This document shows, one piece after another, positions 44,257 to 54,883 of a stretch of 64,000 bases of DNA (the stretch's first letter is position 1; each line of letters starts with the position of its first letter). The notes below the pieces were generated by a model. That model was not told the DNA's origin and did not search any database. It saw only the letters and a list, made by a program, of their open reading frames with translations. Source of the stretch: an uncultured Pelagibacteraceae bacterium (GTDB taxonomy: Bacteria; Pseudomonadota; Alphaproteobacteria; Pelagibacterales; Pelagibacteraceae); the NCBI GenBank assembly GCA_902625125.1, contig CACOAB010000001.1, positions 57,423 through 121,422 of the forward strand. The letters run 5' to 3'. Made by a program: the position numbers and the translations under genes.

Positions 44257-44958
44257 TTATATTTTAAGCTTTTCTTTTTTATCCCTAATCATTTTTAAAT
44301 CAATCCAAGCCAATTTTTTTTGAGCTGGCTGTCTCATGAGGAAAGCTGGGTGAAAAGTAACAATTACTGAAGTCTTGCAGTTACCATATTCTTTTTCAAT
44401 CCAATTACCTCTTACTTTTGATATGACCTTCTCATTGCCTATTAAAGCATTCATAGCTGTACTGCCCAATAACACCAAGATCTTAGGGTTTATTATTTCA
44501 ATATGTTTTTTTACAAAAGGCAAATAACGCTCAATTTCTTCATCGGTAGGCCTTCTATTTTCTGGAGGACGAAAATTAATTATGTTTGATATATAAACGT
44601 TTTTTCTATCTAAATTAATTGAAGTTAGCATTTTATCAAGCAAAACCCCTGCACGACCAACAAAAGGTAACCCCTCCTGATCTTCACTTGAACCAGGAGC
44701 TTCACCTAAAAACATTATTTTAGATTTAGGGTTTCCGTCACTAAATACCATATTCATTGCATTTTTTTTGATGTCACAACCATTAATGCTAAGAATTGAT
44801 TTTTTAAGTTTTTCTAAATTATCAGTTTTATCGGCGGAAATTTCAAAATTGTCTTTTTTATATCTATTGATTGCCTTGTTATTGTAAATTAAATTATAAT
44901 TAATTAGCTTATAATATTTGATTAATTTTATTGGGTTAAGATTGTTTTTTTTAATCAT
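44257..44958 (-). CDS. uracil-DNA glycosylase family 4/5-like
   Basis: IMFLGEAPGSSEDQEGLPFVGRAGVLLDKML, FRPPENRRPTDEEI, VTFHPAFLMRQP. Confidence 0.92.
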   Translation of the reverse strand: MIKKNNLNPIKLIKYYKLINYNLIYNNKAINRYKKDNFEISADKTDNLEKLKKSILSINGCDIKKNAMNMVFSDGNPKSKIMFLGEAPGSSEDQEGLPFVGRAGVLLDKMLTSINLDRKNVYISNIINFRPPENRRPTDEEIERYLPFVKKHIEIINPKILVLLGSTAMNALIGNEKVISKVRGNWIEKEYGNCKTSVIVTFHPAFLMRQPAQKKLAWIDLKMIRDKKEKLKI

Positions 44959-44963
44959 TATTT

Positions 44964-46652
44964 ATGAAAGTATTTAATATTATATACAAGATTATAGGAC
45001 AAATTTTTATTGTCATTATATTTTTGTCCACATCTCCGGTCAAATCTTTGGATAAGTTTGATAAGGCAGAAAATCTATCAAATTATTTTTCAGGAATATT
45101 ACTGCTAAATAATGAACAATATGAAGACTCTTTAACATATCTAAAAAAATTGAATGGACTTGAAAGTAATCATCTAAATTACTCAGTAATATATTTATAT
45201 TCTTTGGTAAATTCTGGTAAATTGAGAGAAGCATTTAGCTATTCTAAAAAGTTAGAAAAACAAAAATTAGATAATTTTGAAAGTGATTTAATTTCAGGAA
45301 TTTTTTATCTTAAAAATTCAAATATCGATTTAGCTCGAAAATATTTTTTAAAAGCAAAAAATAGAAATAAAAATCTTATCATAAACAATTATGTTTCTAA
45401 TTCTCTCTACAATTGGTCTAATCTATCTAATTTAGATCAAGCAACACTTGATCTAAAAAAACTTGATAAACGATTTGAAAATTTGAAGAAGATACAAAAT
45501 ATTTTTTTACACTGTTATTTCGGTAGTCAAAATACTAATCAACTCTTCTACGAAATTACATCAGACCAAAGAACGGATTTTTCAAGATATTATTATTTTC
45601 ACTCTCTTTATCTTGTTTCTCAGAGAAATATTAATAATGCCAAAGGAATTGTGAATAAAGCACTTAAGCTTTTCCCAAGAAATTTATTACTAAATCAACT
45701 CAAAAATGATTTCAATTCCAATAAAAATATTTCAGTATTTAATTGTAAAAAAGAAAAGCATGTTATTGCTGAAATATTGTATATTACATCAAACGCTTTA
45801 TCTTCCCAGTCAATTTATTCTCAATCAAATTTTTTTCTAAATTTAGCAAAATACCTTAATGAGGATTTTAATTCTTACGATACGCTTTTAGCAGAAAATT
45901 TTTATAAACTTAACGACTTTAAAAAAGCAAAAAAAATTTATAATAAACTCAGTAAATACGGAGAAGCTTTTAATTGGTACTCATCAAAACAACTAACAAG
46001 AATTTTTATACAACAACAAAACAGAACCGAAGCATTAAATCTTCTAGAAAAATCTTATAACGGATTACTTGAAAAAGGCATTTATGAGACTTTTGATTAT
46101 GCAGAATTTTTAAAAAATAATGAAAAATTTAAAGAGTCAATTCCATTTTATACAAAAATAATTATGCAAGTTACCAAAGATCACCCATTATATGCTGAAG
46201 CCACAGATGGAAGGGGTATAGCGTATGAAAGAATTGGTGAATGGGATAACGCAGAAAGAGATTTATTGGCATCATTAGAAGTTAATCCAGATCAAGCTTA
46301 CGTAATAAATTATCTAGCTTATTCTTGGATTGAACAAGGTATAAAAATAAATAAATCTTTAGGTATGTTGGAGAAGGCTAACAAACTAAGATCAAATGAT
46401 CCTTATATAACTGACTCTTTAGGATGGGCATTGTTTAAACTCAAAAGATATAAAGAGGCGAAAGATTATCTTCAATTAGCTGTTAAATTGCTTCCAGCAG
46501 ATCCAATAGTTAATGATCACTACGGAGATGCGTTGTGGAAAAATGGAAATGAAATTCAGGCAAGATACCATTGGAATTATGTTTTAAATCTTGAGAAAAC
46601 TGAAAAAGAGTTAAAAAAAATTATTGAAGTAAAACTAATTAAAGGCTTATAA
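44964..46652 (+). CDS. exported tetratricopeptide repeat protein
   Basis: N-terminal hydrophobic segment, multiple TPR-like repeats (AEATDGRGIAYERIGEWDNAERDLLASLEVNPDQAYVINYLAYSWIEQG). Confidence 0.8.
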   Translation: MKVFNIIYKIIGQIFIVIIFLSTSPVKSLDKFDKAENLSNYFSGILLLNNEQYEDSLTYLKKLNGLESNHLNYSVIYLYSLVNSGKLREAFSYSKKLEKQKLDNFESDLISGIFYLKNSNIDLARKYFLKAKNRNKNLIINNYVSNSLYNWSNLSNLDQATLDLKKLDKRFENLKKIQNIFLHCYFGSQNTNQLFYEITSDQRTDFSRYYYFHSLYLVSQRNINNAKGIVNKALKLFPRNLLLNQLKNDFNSNKNISVFNCKKEKHVIAEILYITSNALSSQSIYSQSNFFLNLAKYLNEDFNSYDTLLAENFYKLNDFKKAKKIYNKLSKYGEAFNWYSSKQLTRIFIQQQNRTEALNLLEKSYNGLLEKGIYETFDYAEFLKNNEKFKESIPFYTKIIMQVTKDHPLYAEATDGRGIAYERIGEWDNAERDLLASLEVNPDQAYVINYLAYSWIEQGIKINKSLGMLEKANKLRSNDPYITDSLGWALFKLKRYKEAKDYLQLAVKLLPADPIVNDHYGDALWKNGNEIQARYHWNYVLNLEKTEKELKKIIEVKLIKGL

Positions 46653-46655
46653 AGT

Positions 46656-47492
46656 ATGATTTTAAAGTCTTATTCAAAAATCAACTTGCTGCTCACAGTA
46701 AATTCTAAATCTAGAAACGGTTTACATGAAATCCAATCATTATATTGTTGGACAAATCTATTCGATAAAATTGAAATAAAAAAAACACTAGAGAGCAGAG
46801 ATAAAATTATTTTTAAAGGTCCTTTTGCAAAATCAATAAAAATTAAAAATAACTCAATATGTAATCTTCTTTCAAAACTTAGAGATCTTAATTTAATTTC
46901 AAACTACTATTCTATCGTAGTAACGAAAAATATACCTGTTTTTGCTGGATTAGGCGGAGGAACAAGTAATGCAGCTTTCATATTTAAATACCTGCTAAAA
47001 GATAAAATCGACAAGCTGTTATTGAGAAAATTTGTAAAGGTAATAGGATCTGATTTAGTACTCTTTTTTAAAAAACAAGGTTTTTTAAAAAATTTAAAAA
47101 CAATAATTGAACTCAAACAAAAACAAAAATTTTACTTTCTACTAATTCAACCAAGAATAAGATGTTCCACAAAGGAAATATATTCAAAAGTAAAAAAAAA
47201 ACAGAAAAAAAAACGATTTAATGAAAATTTGCTTAAATCAAGAAATAAATTTTTAACATATTTATCCAAAAGCAGAAACGATTTACAATTTATTGTTGAA
47301 AAAAAATATCCTCTTATTAAAAAATTATTACAAGATATAAAAAATGAAAAAGGATGTTATTTTTCAAGAATGACAGGATCTGGGTCAGTTTGTTACGGTT
47401 TATTTAAAGAGCAAATTGCGGCAAAAAAAGCCCTAAATAAATTAAAAGTTAAATATCCTAAATTTTGGTTTTCGTTAGCTAAAACTGTTTAA
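46656..47492 (+). CDS. ispE: 4-diphosphocytidyl-2-C-methyl-D-erythritol kinase
   Basis: SYSKINLLLTVNSKSRNGLHEIQSLY, VFAGLGGGTSNAAFI, MTGSGSVCYGLF. Confidence 0.93.
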   Translation: MILKSYSKINLLLTVNSKSRNGLHEIQSLYCWTNLFDKIEIKKTLESRDKIIFKGPFAKSIKIKNNSICNLLSKLRDLNLISNYYSIVVTKNIPVFAGLGGGTSNAAFIFKYLLKDKIDKLLLRKFVKVIGSDLVLFFKKQGFLKNLKTIIELKQKQKFYFLLIQPRIRCSTKEIYSKVKKKQKKKRFNENLLKSRNKFLTYLSKSRNDLQFIVEKKYPLIKKLLQDIKNEKGCYFSRMTGSGSVCYGLFKEQIAAKKALNKLKVKYPKFWFSLAKTV

Positions 47493-47528
47493 TTTTTGTG
47501 ATATATGATATATCAGGTTTCTTAACAA

Positions 47529-47602
47529 TGGGGCATAGCCAAGCGGTAAGGCAGCGGTTTTTGATACCGCCATCCTAGGTTCGAATCCTAGTGCCCCAGC
47601 CA
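47529..47602 (+). tRNA. tRNA-Gln (anticodon TTG), CCA encoded
   Basis: cloverleaf: acceptor TGGGGCA/TGCCCCA, anticodon loop TTTTGAT, T-arm TTCGAAT, discriminator G then CCA. Confidence 0.97.
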
Positions 47603-47609
47603 TGGACAT

Positions 47610-48872
47610 ATGCTTGATACAAGTTTTAATTTCATTAAAAAAATTAAGAGAAGCTTTTTTCCATTTTATAAAAATAAAGAAATACAATTTGTTTTTAATA
47701 AACTCCAAGAAGGTTTTTCAAAAGACATTATAGTTGCAAGATTTGTAGGAGGCTGTGTCAGGAAATATTTAACAAATGAAGAAGTTGATGATATTGATAT
47801 AGCAACAATATTAAGCTCTAATGATATTAAGGAAAAATTTAAAAATACAAAATTTAAAGTTGTTGAGACCGGAGTTAGACACGGAACAGTTACTTTAGTA
47901 TCCAAAAAATTAAAACTTGAACTTACCACATTAAGAAAAGATTTGGAAACAGACGGAAGGCACGCAGAAGTCGAATATATTGATGATTGGCAACTTGACT
48001 CAGAAAGAAGAGATTTTACAATCAATTCTATTTATCTTGATATCAATGGAAAAATTTTAGATCCTCAAGGTGGCGTAACAGATTTAAAAAATAAAAATGT
48101 GAAATTTATTGGTGACCCACAAAAAAGAATAGAAGAGGATTATTTAAGAATAATAAGATTTATTCGATTTAAAATTATTTACGATTTTAAAGTTGAACCA
48201 ACTACTAGTAATGCCATTAAATTAAATTTAAATGGAATTAAAAAGATTTCAAAAGAGAGAATTCTAGTAGAGTTATACAAAATTTTAGATTTGAATAATT
48301 TTAAGAATTTAAATGAGAGTACTGACTTAAAAGAAATTTTTATTATTATTTTTCCAGAATTTAAAAATCTTGAGCGACTTAATAGATTAAATCAAATTTG
48401 TGATTATTCTCAAATTAACAGAAGTTTATTACTAGCCACTCTTCTAATAGACGAGAAAGATACACATGAGTATTTTGGCCATAAATATAATATTTCAAAA
48501 AACATCAAAGATAACCTTAATCTTTTTGCTAAAAGTCTTAAATTGATTAAAGAAAATAAAAATTTTTTCGCTAAAGATTTAGAAAAAAATATTTATTTAC
48601 ATGATAAAGGTTACTTAATTAATCTTAATATTCTTAATTTTACAACAAATTCAAAACTAAAATTCAAAGATTTTTCTGAGATATTAAAAAAAATACTTAA
48701 ATCTAAAACCCACAAGTTCACTATTGATGGAAAATATTTAATAGATAATGGTATGCAACAAGGCTCATTAATGGGTAAGGTCTTGAAAGAGATAGAAGTG
48801 GAATGGTTGAAAAATAACTTTCAAATATCTAAAGACAGAATCAAAGAAATAATCCGATCACACTCGAATTAA
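47610..48872 (+). CDS. CCA-adding enzyme / tRNA nucleotidyltransferase family
   Basis: RFVGGCVRKYLTNEEVDDIDIATIL, RRDFTINSIYLDINGKILDPQGGVTDLK, RIEEDYLRIIRFIRF. Confidence 0.92.
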   Translation: MLDTSFNFIKKIKRSFFPFYKNKEIQFVFNKLQEGFSKDIIVARFVGGCVRKYLTNEEVDDIDIATILSSNDIKEKFKNTKFKVVETGVRHGTVTLVSKKLKLELTTLRKDLETDGRHAEVEYIDDWQLDSERRDFTINSIYLDINGKILDPQGGVTDLKNKNVKFIGDPQKRIEEDYLRIIRFIRFKIIYDFKVEPTTSNAIKLNLNGIKKISKERILVELYKILDLNNFKNLNESTDLKEIFIIIFPEFKNLERLNRLNQICDYSQINRSLLLATLLIDEKDTHEYFGHKYNISKNIKDNLNLFAKSLKLIKENKNFFAKDLEKNIYLHDKGYLINLNILNFTTNSKLKFKDFSEILKKILKSKTHKFTIDGKYLIDNGMQQGSLMGKVLKEIEVEWLKNNFQISKDRIKEIIRSHSN

Positions 48873-49357
48873 ATATATTCAACGTTAAGTATCTCAAAAC
48901 TTTTCTCACCTGAAGGTGTACTTACAGTAACCATCTCACTTTTATTTTTTCCTATTAAAGCTTTTCCTATTGGGCTTTTAAAAAAAATAAATTTTTTTTT
49001 TATATCTGCCTCATCTTGTCCGACTAATTTATAAGTGATTTCTTCATTGGTTTCGAGATCTTTTAGTTTTACAGTAGATCCAAAGATCACTTTTCCATTG
49101 TTTTCGATTTTGGTTACATCAATTACGTTCGCACGTGCGATTAAATCGTTAATTGCAATTACTCTACTCTCAATTAAAGCTTGTTGTTCTTTTGCTGCAT
49201 GATACTCAGCATTTTCTTTCAAATCTCCATGAGATCTTGCTTCAGCTATTGCTTCAACAACTTTTGGTCTTTCAACATTTTTTAAATTTTCTAACTCTGT
49301 TTTTAAATTTTGCAGACCAATAACTGTTATAGGTTCTTTATCCATAATTATTTCCAC
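48869..49357 (-). CDS. greA: transcription elongation factor GreA
   Basis: VVEAIAEARSHGDLKENAEYHAAKEQQ, SPIGKALIGK. Confidence 0.97.
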   Translation of the reverse strand: MEIIMDKEPITVIGLQNLKTELENLKNVERPKVVEAIAEARSHGDLKENAEYHAAKEQQALIESRVIAINDLIARANVIDVTKIENNGKVIFGSTVKLKDLETNEEITYKLVGQDEADIKKKFIFFKSPIGKALIGKNKSEMVTVSTPSGEKSFEILNVEYI

Positions 49358-50172
49358 TTAGCTTCAGGAGGCAAGGACATTAAAATTGAGTCTGTGTTTC
49401 CCCCAGAATTCATCCCAAATTTTGTGCCTCTATCGTATAATAGATTAAACTCTACATATCTTCCACGCTTAAGCAATTGTTTTTCTTTATCTTTTTTTGT
49501 GTATTTTAAATTTTTTTTTCTATTGATCACTTCATTTGAAATATCAATAAAAGCTAATCCAAGATCTCTTACAAATTTAAAATTTTTGATCCAATCTTTA
49601 GTTTCGTAATCAAAAAAAATTCCACCAATACCTCTTGTTTCTTTTCTATGAGGTAAGTAAAAATATTCATCACACCACTTTTTATATTTTTTATAATTTT
49701 TTTTATTTCCTAAGCAAATTTTTTTTAGGGCATGATGAATTATCTGTTTTTCTTTTTTGTCTTCATGGCTTGGTGTTGCATCCATCCCACCACCAAACCA
49801 TTCTTTAGATGTTACAATAAATCTTGTATTAAAATGGATTGCAGGAATCTTTGGATTTTTCATGTGAGCTACAACAGAAATTCCTGAGGCCCAATATCTA
49901 CCCTTTTTTTCAGCACCTAAAATTTTGGATTTAAATTTCTTTGGAAAAATACCAGATACTGTTGATTTATTTACTCCAACTTTATCAAAAATTTTTCCAC
50001 CAGTTAACAGATATGAAGTTCCACCGCCTTCTTTCATATTTTTTTTATACCAATTCCTCTTAGAAAATTTTAATTTATTATTTTCTAATATTTCAAACGA
50101 TTTACATATTTGTATTTGCAGATATGAAAACCAACTGTCAGCCATTTTTTTTTTGTAATCAGAAGAAATCAT
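49348..50172 (-). CDS. hemF: oxygen-dependent coproporphyrinogen III oxidase
   Basis: WFGGGMDATPSH, PHRKETRGIGGIFFD, RGRYVEFNLLYDRGTKFGM. Confidence 0.96.
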   Translation of the reverse strand: MISSDYKKKMADSWFSYLQIQICKSFEILENNKLKFSKRNWYKKNMKEGGGTSYLLTGGKIFDKVGVNKSTVSGIFPKKFKSKILGAEKKGRYWASGISVVAHMKNPKIPAIHFNTRFIVTSKEWFGGGMDATPSHEDKKEKQIIHHALKKICLGNKKNYKKYKKWCDEYFYLPHRKETRGIGGIFFDYETKDWIKNFKFVRDLGLAFIDISNEVINRKKNLKYTKKDKEKQLLKRGRYVEFNLLYDRGTKFGMNSGGNTDSILMSLPPEAKWK

Positions 50173-50621
50173 TATTTTAATAAATTATTTTGCCTTAAAG
50201 CTTCAGTCGAAATAATAGCAACGCTCATGGCAACATTAAGTGATCTTGTTTTTTTATTCATTGGGATTTTTACTTTATCTTTTATGGTCTCGTGTAGATT
50301 TTTTGGTACTCCAGCACTTTCCCTTCCAAATAAAAGTATATCATTTTTTTTAAAATTAAATTTATGATATTTTTTTTTTGCCTTAGTTGTCATTAGAACT
50401 ATTCTTTTATTTTTATTTTTACTTAAAAATTTATCATAATCATCATATCTAAACACTTTGCTGAATCCTAGATAGTCCATTACGACTCGTTTAAATCTAG
50501 CATCGTGTAAATTAAAACCACATGGTTCAATAATATGAATCTTAAGGTTCAAGCAGGCTCCTAGTCTTATTATCGCTGCAGTATTTTGTGGTATATCCGG
50601 TTTATAGAGTGCTATGTGCAT
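50172..50621 (-). CDS. trmL: tRNA (cytidine/uridine34-2'-O)-methyltransferase
   Basis: ALYKPDIPQNTAAIIRLGACL, LLFGRESAGVP, SLNVAMSVAII. Confidence 0.94.
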   Translation of the reverse strand: MHIALYKPDIPQNTAAIIRLGACLNLKIHIIEPCGFNLHDARFKRVVMDYLGFSKVFRYDDYDKFLSKNKNKRIVLMTTKAKKKYHKFNFKKNDILLFGRESAGVPKNLHETIKDKVKIPMNKKTRSLNVAMSVAIISTEALRQNNLLK

Positions 50622-50709
50622 TATTATTGCTTAATTTATGTGTCATTCTGACCCTAGAACATTTAAAAATATAGTTTTAATAAATATATACATTATAAAC
50701 ACAAAATTA

Positions 50710-51233
50710 ATGAGCAAAGAAGAAAAGAAAGTAAATCGTAGAGATTTTTTATTTACAGCAAGTTATACTATTGGGGGCAGTTGGCCTAGGAGCAGTTGTT
50801 TGGCCTTTAGTTCACCAAATGAATCCAGATAAAGCTCAACAGGCTTTAGCCACAACTGAGGTTGACATTAGCCAGGTTGAACCAGGAAATTCAATAACTG
50901 TATTATGGAGAGGAAAACCAGTGTTTCTAAAAAGAAGAACACCCGATGAAATCGCAGAGGCAAGATCGGTCAATTTGTCAGATTTACCAGATCCACAAAA
51001 AGATGAAGATAGAGTCCAAAAAAGGAAAAGAAGAGTGGTTAGTGATGTTAGGTGTTTGTACACACTTAGGCTGCGTTCCTTTAAAAGATAAAGGTGATTT
51101 TAACGGTTGGTTTTGTCCATGTCATGGTTCACATTACGATGTATCCGGAAGAATTAGAAAAGGACCTGCTCCAACTAATATGGAAATTCCAAAATTTGAG
51201 TTTGTTGACAGCAACACAATTAAAATAGGATAA
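50710..51233 (+). pseudogene. petA: ubiquinol-cytochrome c reductase Rieske iron-sulfur subunit, split across three frames by two +1 homopolymer changes (possible sequencing error)
   Basis: frame 1: MSKEEKKVNRRDFLFTASYTIG (Tat-like); frame 2: GAVGLGAVVWPLVHQMNPDKAQQAL..DEDRVQK; frame 3: [42 protein letters not shown]. Confidence 0.93.
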
Positions 51234-51240
51234 AATTTTT

Positions 51241-52500
51241 ATGAGCGATCACGAATACACACCAAAATCTAAAGCAGGAAAATGGTTTAATGACCGTCTT
51301 CCACTTTTAACTTTAGGTGCACATCTTACAGATTATCCAACACCAAAAAACTTGAACTATTGGTGGACATTTGGTGGTATTTTAACTTTTTGTTTGCTAA
51401 CGCAAATAATTACAGGAATAGTTTTAGCTATGCACTACGTGGCTCATGCTGATTTAGCTTTTGCCAGTGTTGAACATATAATGAGAGATGTAAACTACGG
51501 TTGGTTAATTCGTTACATTCATAGTAATGGAGCTTCAATGTTCTTTCTTGCAGTTTACATTCATATATTTAGATCTTTATTTTATGGATCATATAAGTCT
51601 CCTAGAGAAGTTATATGGATAATAGGTCTTTTAATTTACCTTCTAATGATGGCTGCTGCATTTATGGGCTACGTTTTACCATGGGGACAAATGAGTTTTT
51701 GGGGAGCAACGGTAATCACTAACTTGTTTAGTGCAATACCTCTTGTAGGTGAAAGTATAACAACATGGTTATGGGGAGCTTATTCAGTTGATAATCCTAC
51801 TTTGAACAGATTTTTTAGTCTTCATTATTTAATACCATTTTTAATTTTAGGCTTAGTTGTTTTACACATATGGGCGTTACATGTGCCTGGAAATAATAAT
51901 CCAGTGGGAATTGATATTAAGAAACCATCGAAAGATACAGTTCCGTTTCACCCGTATATTACCATTAAGGATGCTTTTGCATTATTGATGTTTATGATTA
52001 TCTTTGCGGGCTTTGTTTTCTTTTCGCCAAACGTTTTAGGTCACTCTGATAATTATATTCCAGCTAATCCTTTAGTTACGCCAGCACATATTGTACCTGA
52101 ATGGTATTTATTACCATTCTATGCAATTTTAAGATCTGTACCAGATAAATTAGGTGGTGTGATCTTAATGTTTGGAGCAATCTTTATTTTGTTTGTCTTA
52201 CCGTGGTTAGATACTTCTAAAGTAAGGTCTGCAGTATTTAGGCCAATCTACAGACAATTTTATTGGATATTTGTTTTAGATGTTTTAATGCTAGGTTATA
52301 TGGGCGCAATGCCCGCCGAGGGTATTTATTTAGTTTTAGCTAGAGTTGGCACTATTTATTATTTTGCTCACTTTATTATAGTAATGCCTGTAGTCGGATT
52401 ATTAGAAAAAACAGATCCAATTCCTATGAGTATTTCAGAACCAGTGCTCACTGGCGGCGCAGATCCAGCACTCGCTAGGAAGGATAATGAGAAGATTTAA
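51241..52500 (+). CDS. petB: cytochrome b
   Basis: [64 protein letters not shown]. Confidence 0.99.
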   Translation: MSDHEYTPKSKAGKWFNDRLPLLTLGAHLTDYPTPKNLNYWWTFGGILTFCLLTQIITGIVLAMHYVAHADLAFASVEHIMRDVNYGWLIRYIHSNGASMFFLAVYIHIFRSLFYGSYKSPREVIWIIGLLIYLLMMAAAFMGYVLPWGQMSFWGATVITNLFSAIPLVGESITTWLWGAYSVDNPTLNRFFSLHYLIPFLILGLVVLHIWALHVPGNNNPVGIDIKKPSKDTVPFHPYITIKDAFALLMFMIIFAGFVFFSPNVLGHSDNYIPANPLVTPAHIVPEWYLLPFYAILRSVPDKLGGVILMFGAIFILFVLPWLDTSKVRSAVFRPIYRQFYWIFVLDVLMLGYMGAMPAEGIYLVLARVGTIYYFAHFIIVMPVVGLLEKTDPIPMSISEPVLTGGADPALARKDNEKI

Positions 52501-53269
52501 AAGTCTTTTATTTGTTACCTCTTTATTTTTAGCTTTATCAGCTAACTTATACAGCGCCGGTGGAGAAGCTGAACCAATTAAGGTTGATTGGAGCTTCAAG
52601 GGTTTGACGGGTAAATTTGATAGAGCTTCACTTCAAAGAGGATTTCAGGTTTATAAAGAAGTTTGTTCATCTTGTCATTCTATGCAGTATTTAAGCTATA
52701 GAAATCTTGGTGAACCCGGTGGTCCAGAATTTTCAGAACAAGAAGTAAAAGCAATTGCAGCAAGTGTAGAGATTACGGATGGTCCAGACGATCAAGGTGA
52801 AATGTTTACTAGACCGGGTAGACCCGCAGACAAATTTAAAAACCCATATCCAAATGTTAAAGCTTCTATAGCCGCAAACGGTGGAGCATACCCACCTGAT
52901 ATGTCCGTGTTAGTTAAAGCAAGACCGGGGGGGTCAAACTATATTTATTCAGTTTTAGTGGGATATGAAGAACCTCCGGAGGGTGTGACTTTAGATGATG
53001 GTGTTTATTATAATAAATACATGATCGGTAATAAGATCAAAATGTCATCTCCATTGAGCGATGATATCGTAGAATACTCTGATGGAACACAGGCTTCAGT
53101 AGATCAAATGGCTAAGGACGTTACAACATTTTTATCCTGGGCTGCAGAACCTGAATTAGAGGAGCGACATAGAACTGGTGTTAAAGTGATTATTTACTTA
53201 ATTCTTTTAACAACTTTGGTTTATTTAAGTATGAAGAAAATCTGGTCACGGGTTGACACGGAAGTATAA
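52487..53269 (+). CDS. petC: cytochrome c1
   Basis: [24 protein letters not shown] haem motif, C-terminal TM anchor. Confidence 0.97.
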   Translation: MRRFKSLLFVTSLFLALSANLYSAGGEAEPIKVDWSFKGLTGKFDRASLQRGFQVYKEVCSSCHSMQYLSYRNLGEPGGPEFSEQEVKAIAASVEITDGPDDQGEMFTRPGRPADKFKNPYPNVKASIAANGGAYPPDMSVLVKARPGGSNYIYSVLVGYEEPPEGVTLDDGVYYNKYMIGNKIKMSSPLSDDIVEYSDGTQASVDQMAKDVTTFLSWAAEPELEERHRTGVKVIIYLILLTTLVYLSMKKIWSRVDTEV

Positions 53270-54316
53270 TACATCTCCATCTTTTACAATATAATCTTTA
53301 CCTTCAATTCTTAGTTTTCCATTTTCCTTGCATTTTTCTGCGCTGCCAAATTTAATAAAATCTTCACATGTTACGGTCTCTGCTCGAATAAAATTTTTTT
53401 CAAAATCAGTATGAATTACACTCGCTGCTTGCGGTGCTAGGGTATTTTTTTCAACTGTCCACGCTCTGCTTTCTTCTGGCCCAGATGTAAAAAATGTGTC
53501 GAGGTTTAAAAGATCATAACCCTCTTTAATTAATTGATTTAAACCAGTTTTATTTAGACCTATTTCTTTCATAAAAGTTTCCCTTTCATTATTGTCTAAT
53601 CCCATTATCTGATCTTCGATATCAGCACAAATTGTTACTACTTTATCATCAGGGTATTTACTTTTCACATCTTCTGTAAAAGCATTGCCTGTAGCTAAAC
53701 TTTCTTCATCAACATTACAAACTATAATTTTAGGTTTGATACTTAATAAACCTAATGTGGTTAAAAACTTTTTCTCAAATTCATCATTAAATATTACTTC
53801 CTTACCCTCATTTAATTGTTTTAATTTTTCCTCAAGAATTTTTATCTCTTTTTCTTGAAGTAATTTTTTTTTACCTTTTTCAAGTTTTTTTTGAACAATA
53901 TCTAGATCAGAAAGTATTATTTCAGTTTTGATAATTTCAAGGTCTTCAACTGGATTAATTTTTGAATTAACGTGGGTGATTTTTTCAGACTCAAAGCATC
54001 TTACTAAGTGTACAATTGCATCAACTTCTCTGATGTGAGAAAGAAATTTATTTCCTAATCCTTCTCCTTTTGAAGCTCCTTTTACAAGTCCAGCAATGTC
54101 TACAAATGTAATATTGGTATATATTTTCTTTTTTGATTTAGATAATTTTGTTAATTTATCTAATCTTTCATCAACAACATCCACAATTCCAATGTTTGGG
54201 TCGATTGTACAAAAAGGAAAATTCGCGGCCTCTGCATTTTTTGATGCTGTCAGTGCATTGAATAAAGTCGACTTTCCGACGTTAGGAAGTCCAACTATAC
54301 CGCATTTAAATCCCAT
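53246..54316 (-). CDS. ychF: redox-regulated ATPase YchF
   Basis: CGIVGLPNVGKSTLFNALT, FVDIAGLVKGASKGEGLGNKFLSHIREVDAIVHLVRCF. Confidence 0.98.
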   Translation of the reverse strand: MGFKCGIVGLPNVGKSTLFNALTASKNAEAANFPFCTIDPNIGIVDVVDERLDKLTKLSKSKKKIYTNITFVDIAGLVKGASKGEGLGNKFLSHIREVDAIVHLVRCFESEKITHVNSKINPVEDLEIIKTEIILSDLDIVQKKLEKGKKKLLQEKEIKILEEKLKQLNEGKEVIFNDEFEKKFLTTLGLLSIKPKIIVCNVDEESLATGNAFTEDVKSKYPDDKVVTICADIEDQIMGLDNNERETFMKEIGLNKTGLNQLIKEGYDLLNLDTFFTSGPEESRAWTVEKNTLAPQAASVIHTDFEKNFIRAETVTCEDFIKFGSAEKCKENGKLRIEGKDYIVKDGDVLYFRVNP

Positions 54317-54878
54317 TGAGGTCTTGATTAACTTTACTTGAAAAAAGGTCTATTTTTTTTTCTATTAATGTAGGTAATTGTTTAACAATATTTTCTGTTA
54401 TCTCATTAATCTTATCCTCTTCATCTTCTTTAAAATCTTCTAAAACATGATTGTTTACTTTCTTCTTTTGTTTTGGATGTCCAATACCGATACGAACTCT
54501 AGAGTAATCCTTGCCTATGAATTTATCAATAGACTCAATTCCGTTATGTCCTGCGCTACTTCCTCCAAATTTTGCTTTTATTTTTCCAAAGTCTATATCC
54601 ATATCATCGTGAAAAACAAAAACATCTTTTGCGTCAATCTTAAAATAATCAATCAATTCCTTAATTGCTGTTCCAGAGTTGTTCATAAAAGTTAATGGCT
54701 TAATGGCATAGATTTTTTTTTCATCAATATTTCCTGTTGTAAGTAAACCTTTGAATTTTGGTTTTTGTTTTGAAAGTTTGAAGTGAGCATTGATAGCATC
54801 GATTATCTTAAAACCAATGTTGTGTCTTGTATTAGTATAGTTGGATCCAGGATTTCCTAATCCGACAAGTAAAAGCAT
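54306..54878 (-). CDS. pth: peptidyl-tRNA hydrolase
   Basis: LLVGLGNPGSNYTNTRHNIGF, HDDMDIDFGKIKAKFGGSSAGHNGI. Confidence 0.97.
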   Translation of the reverse strand: MLLLVGLGNPGSNYTNTRHNIGFKIIDAINAHFKLSKQKPKFKGLLTTGNIDEKKIYAIKPLTFMNNSGTAIKELIDYFKIDAKDVFVFHDDMDIDFGKIKAKFGGSSAGHNGIESIDKFIGKDYSRVRIGIGHPKQKKKVNNHVLEDFKEDEEDKINEITENIVKQLPTLIEKKIDLFSSKVNQDLNGI

Positions 54879-54883
54879 ATTAA

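Noticed and set aside
47475-47708. 77 aa minus-strand ORF containing GALGFEPRMAVSKTAALPLGYAPL
   Set aside because: It is the reverse complement of the tRNA-Gln gene, a well-known kind of spurious ORF prediction.
47666-48025. 119 aa minus-strand ORF
   Set aside because: Lies wholly opposite the CCA-adding enzyme ORF with no family resemblance.
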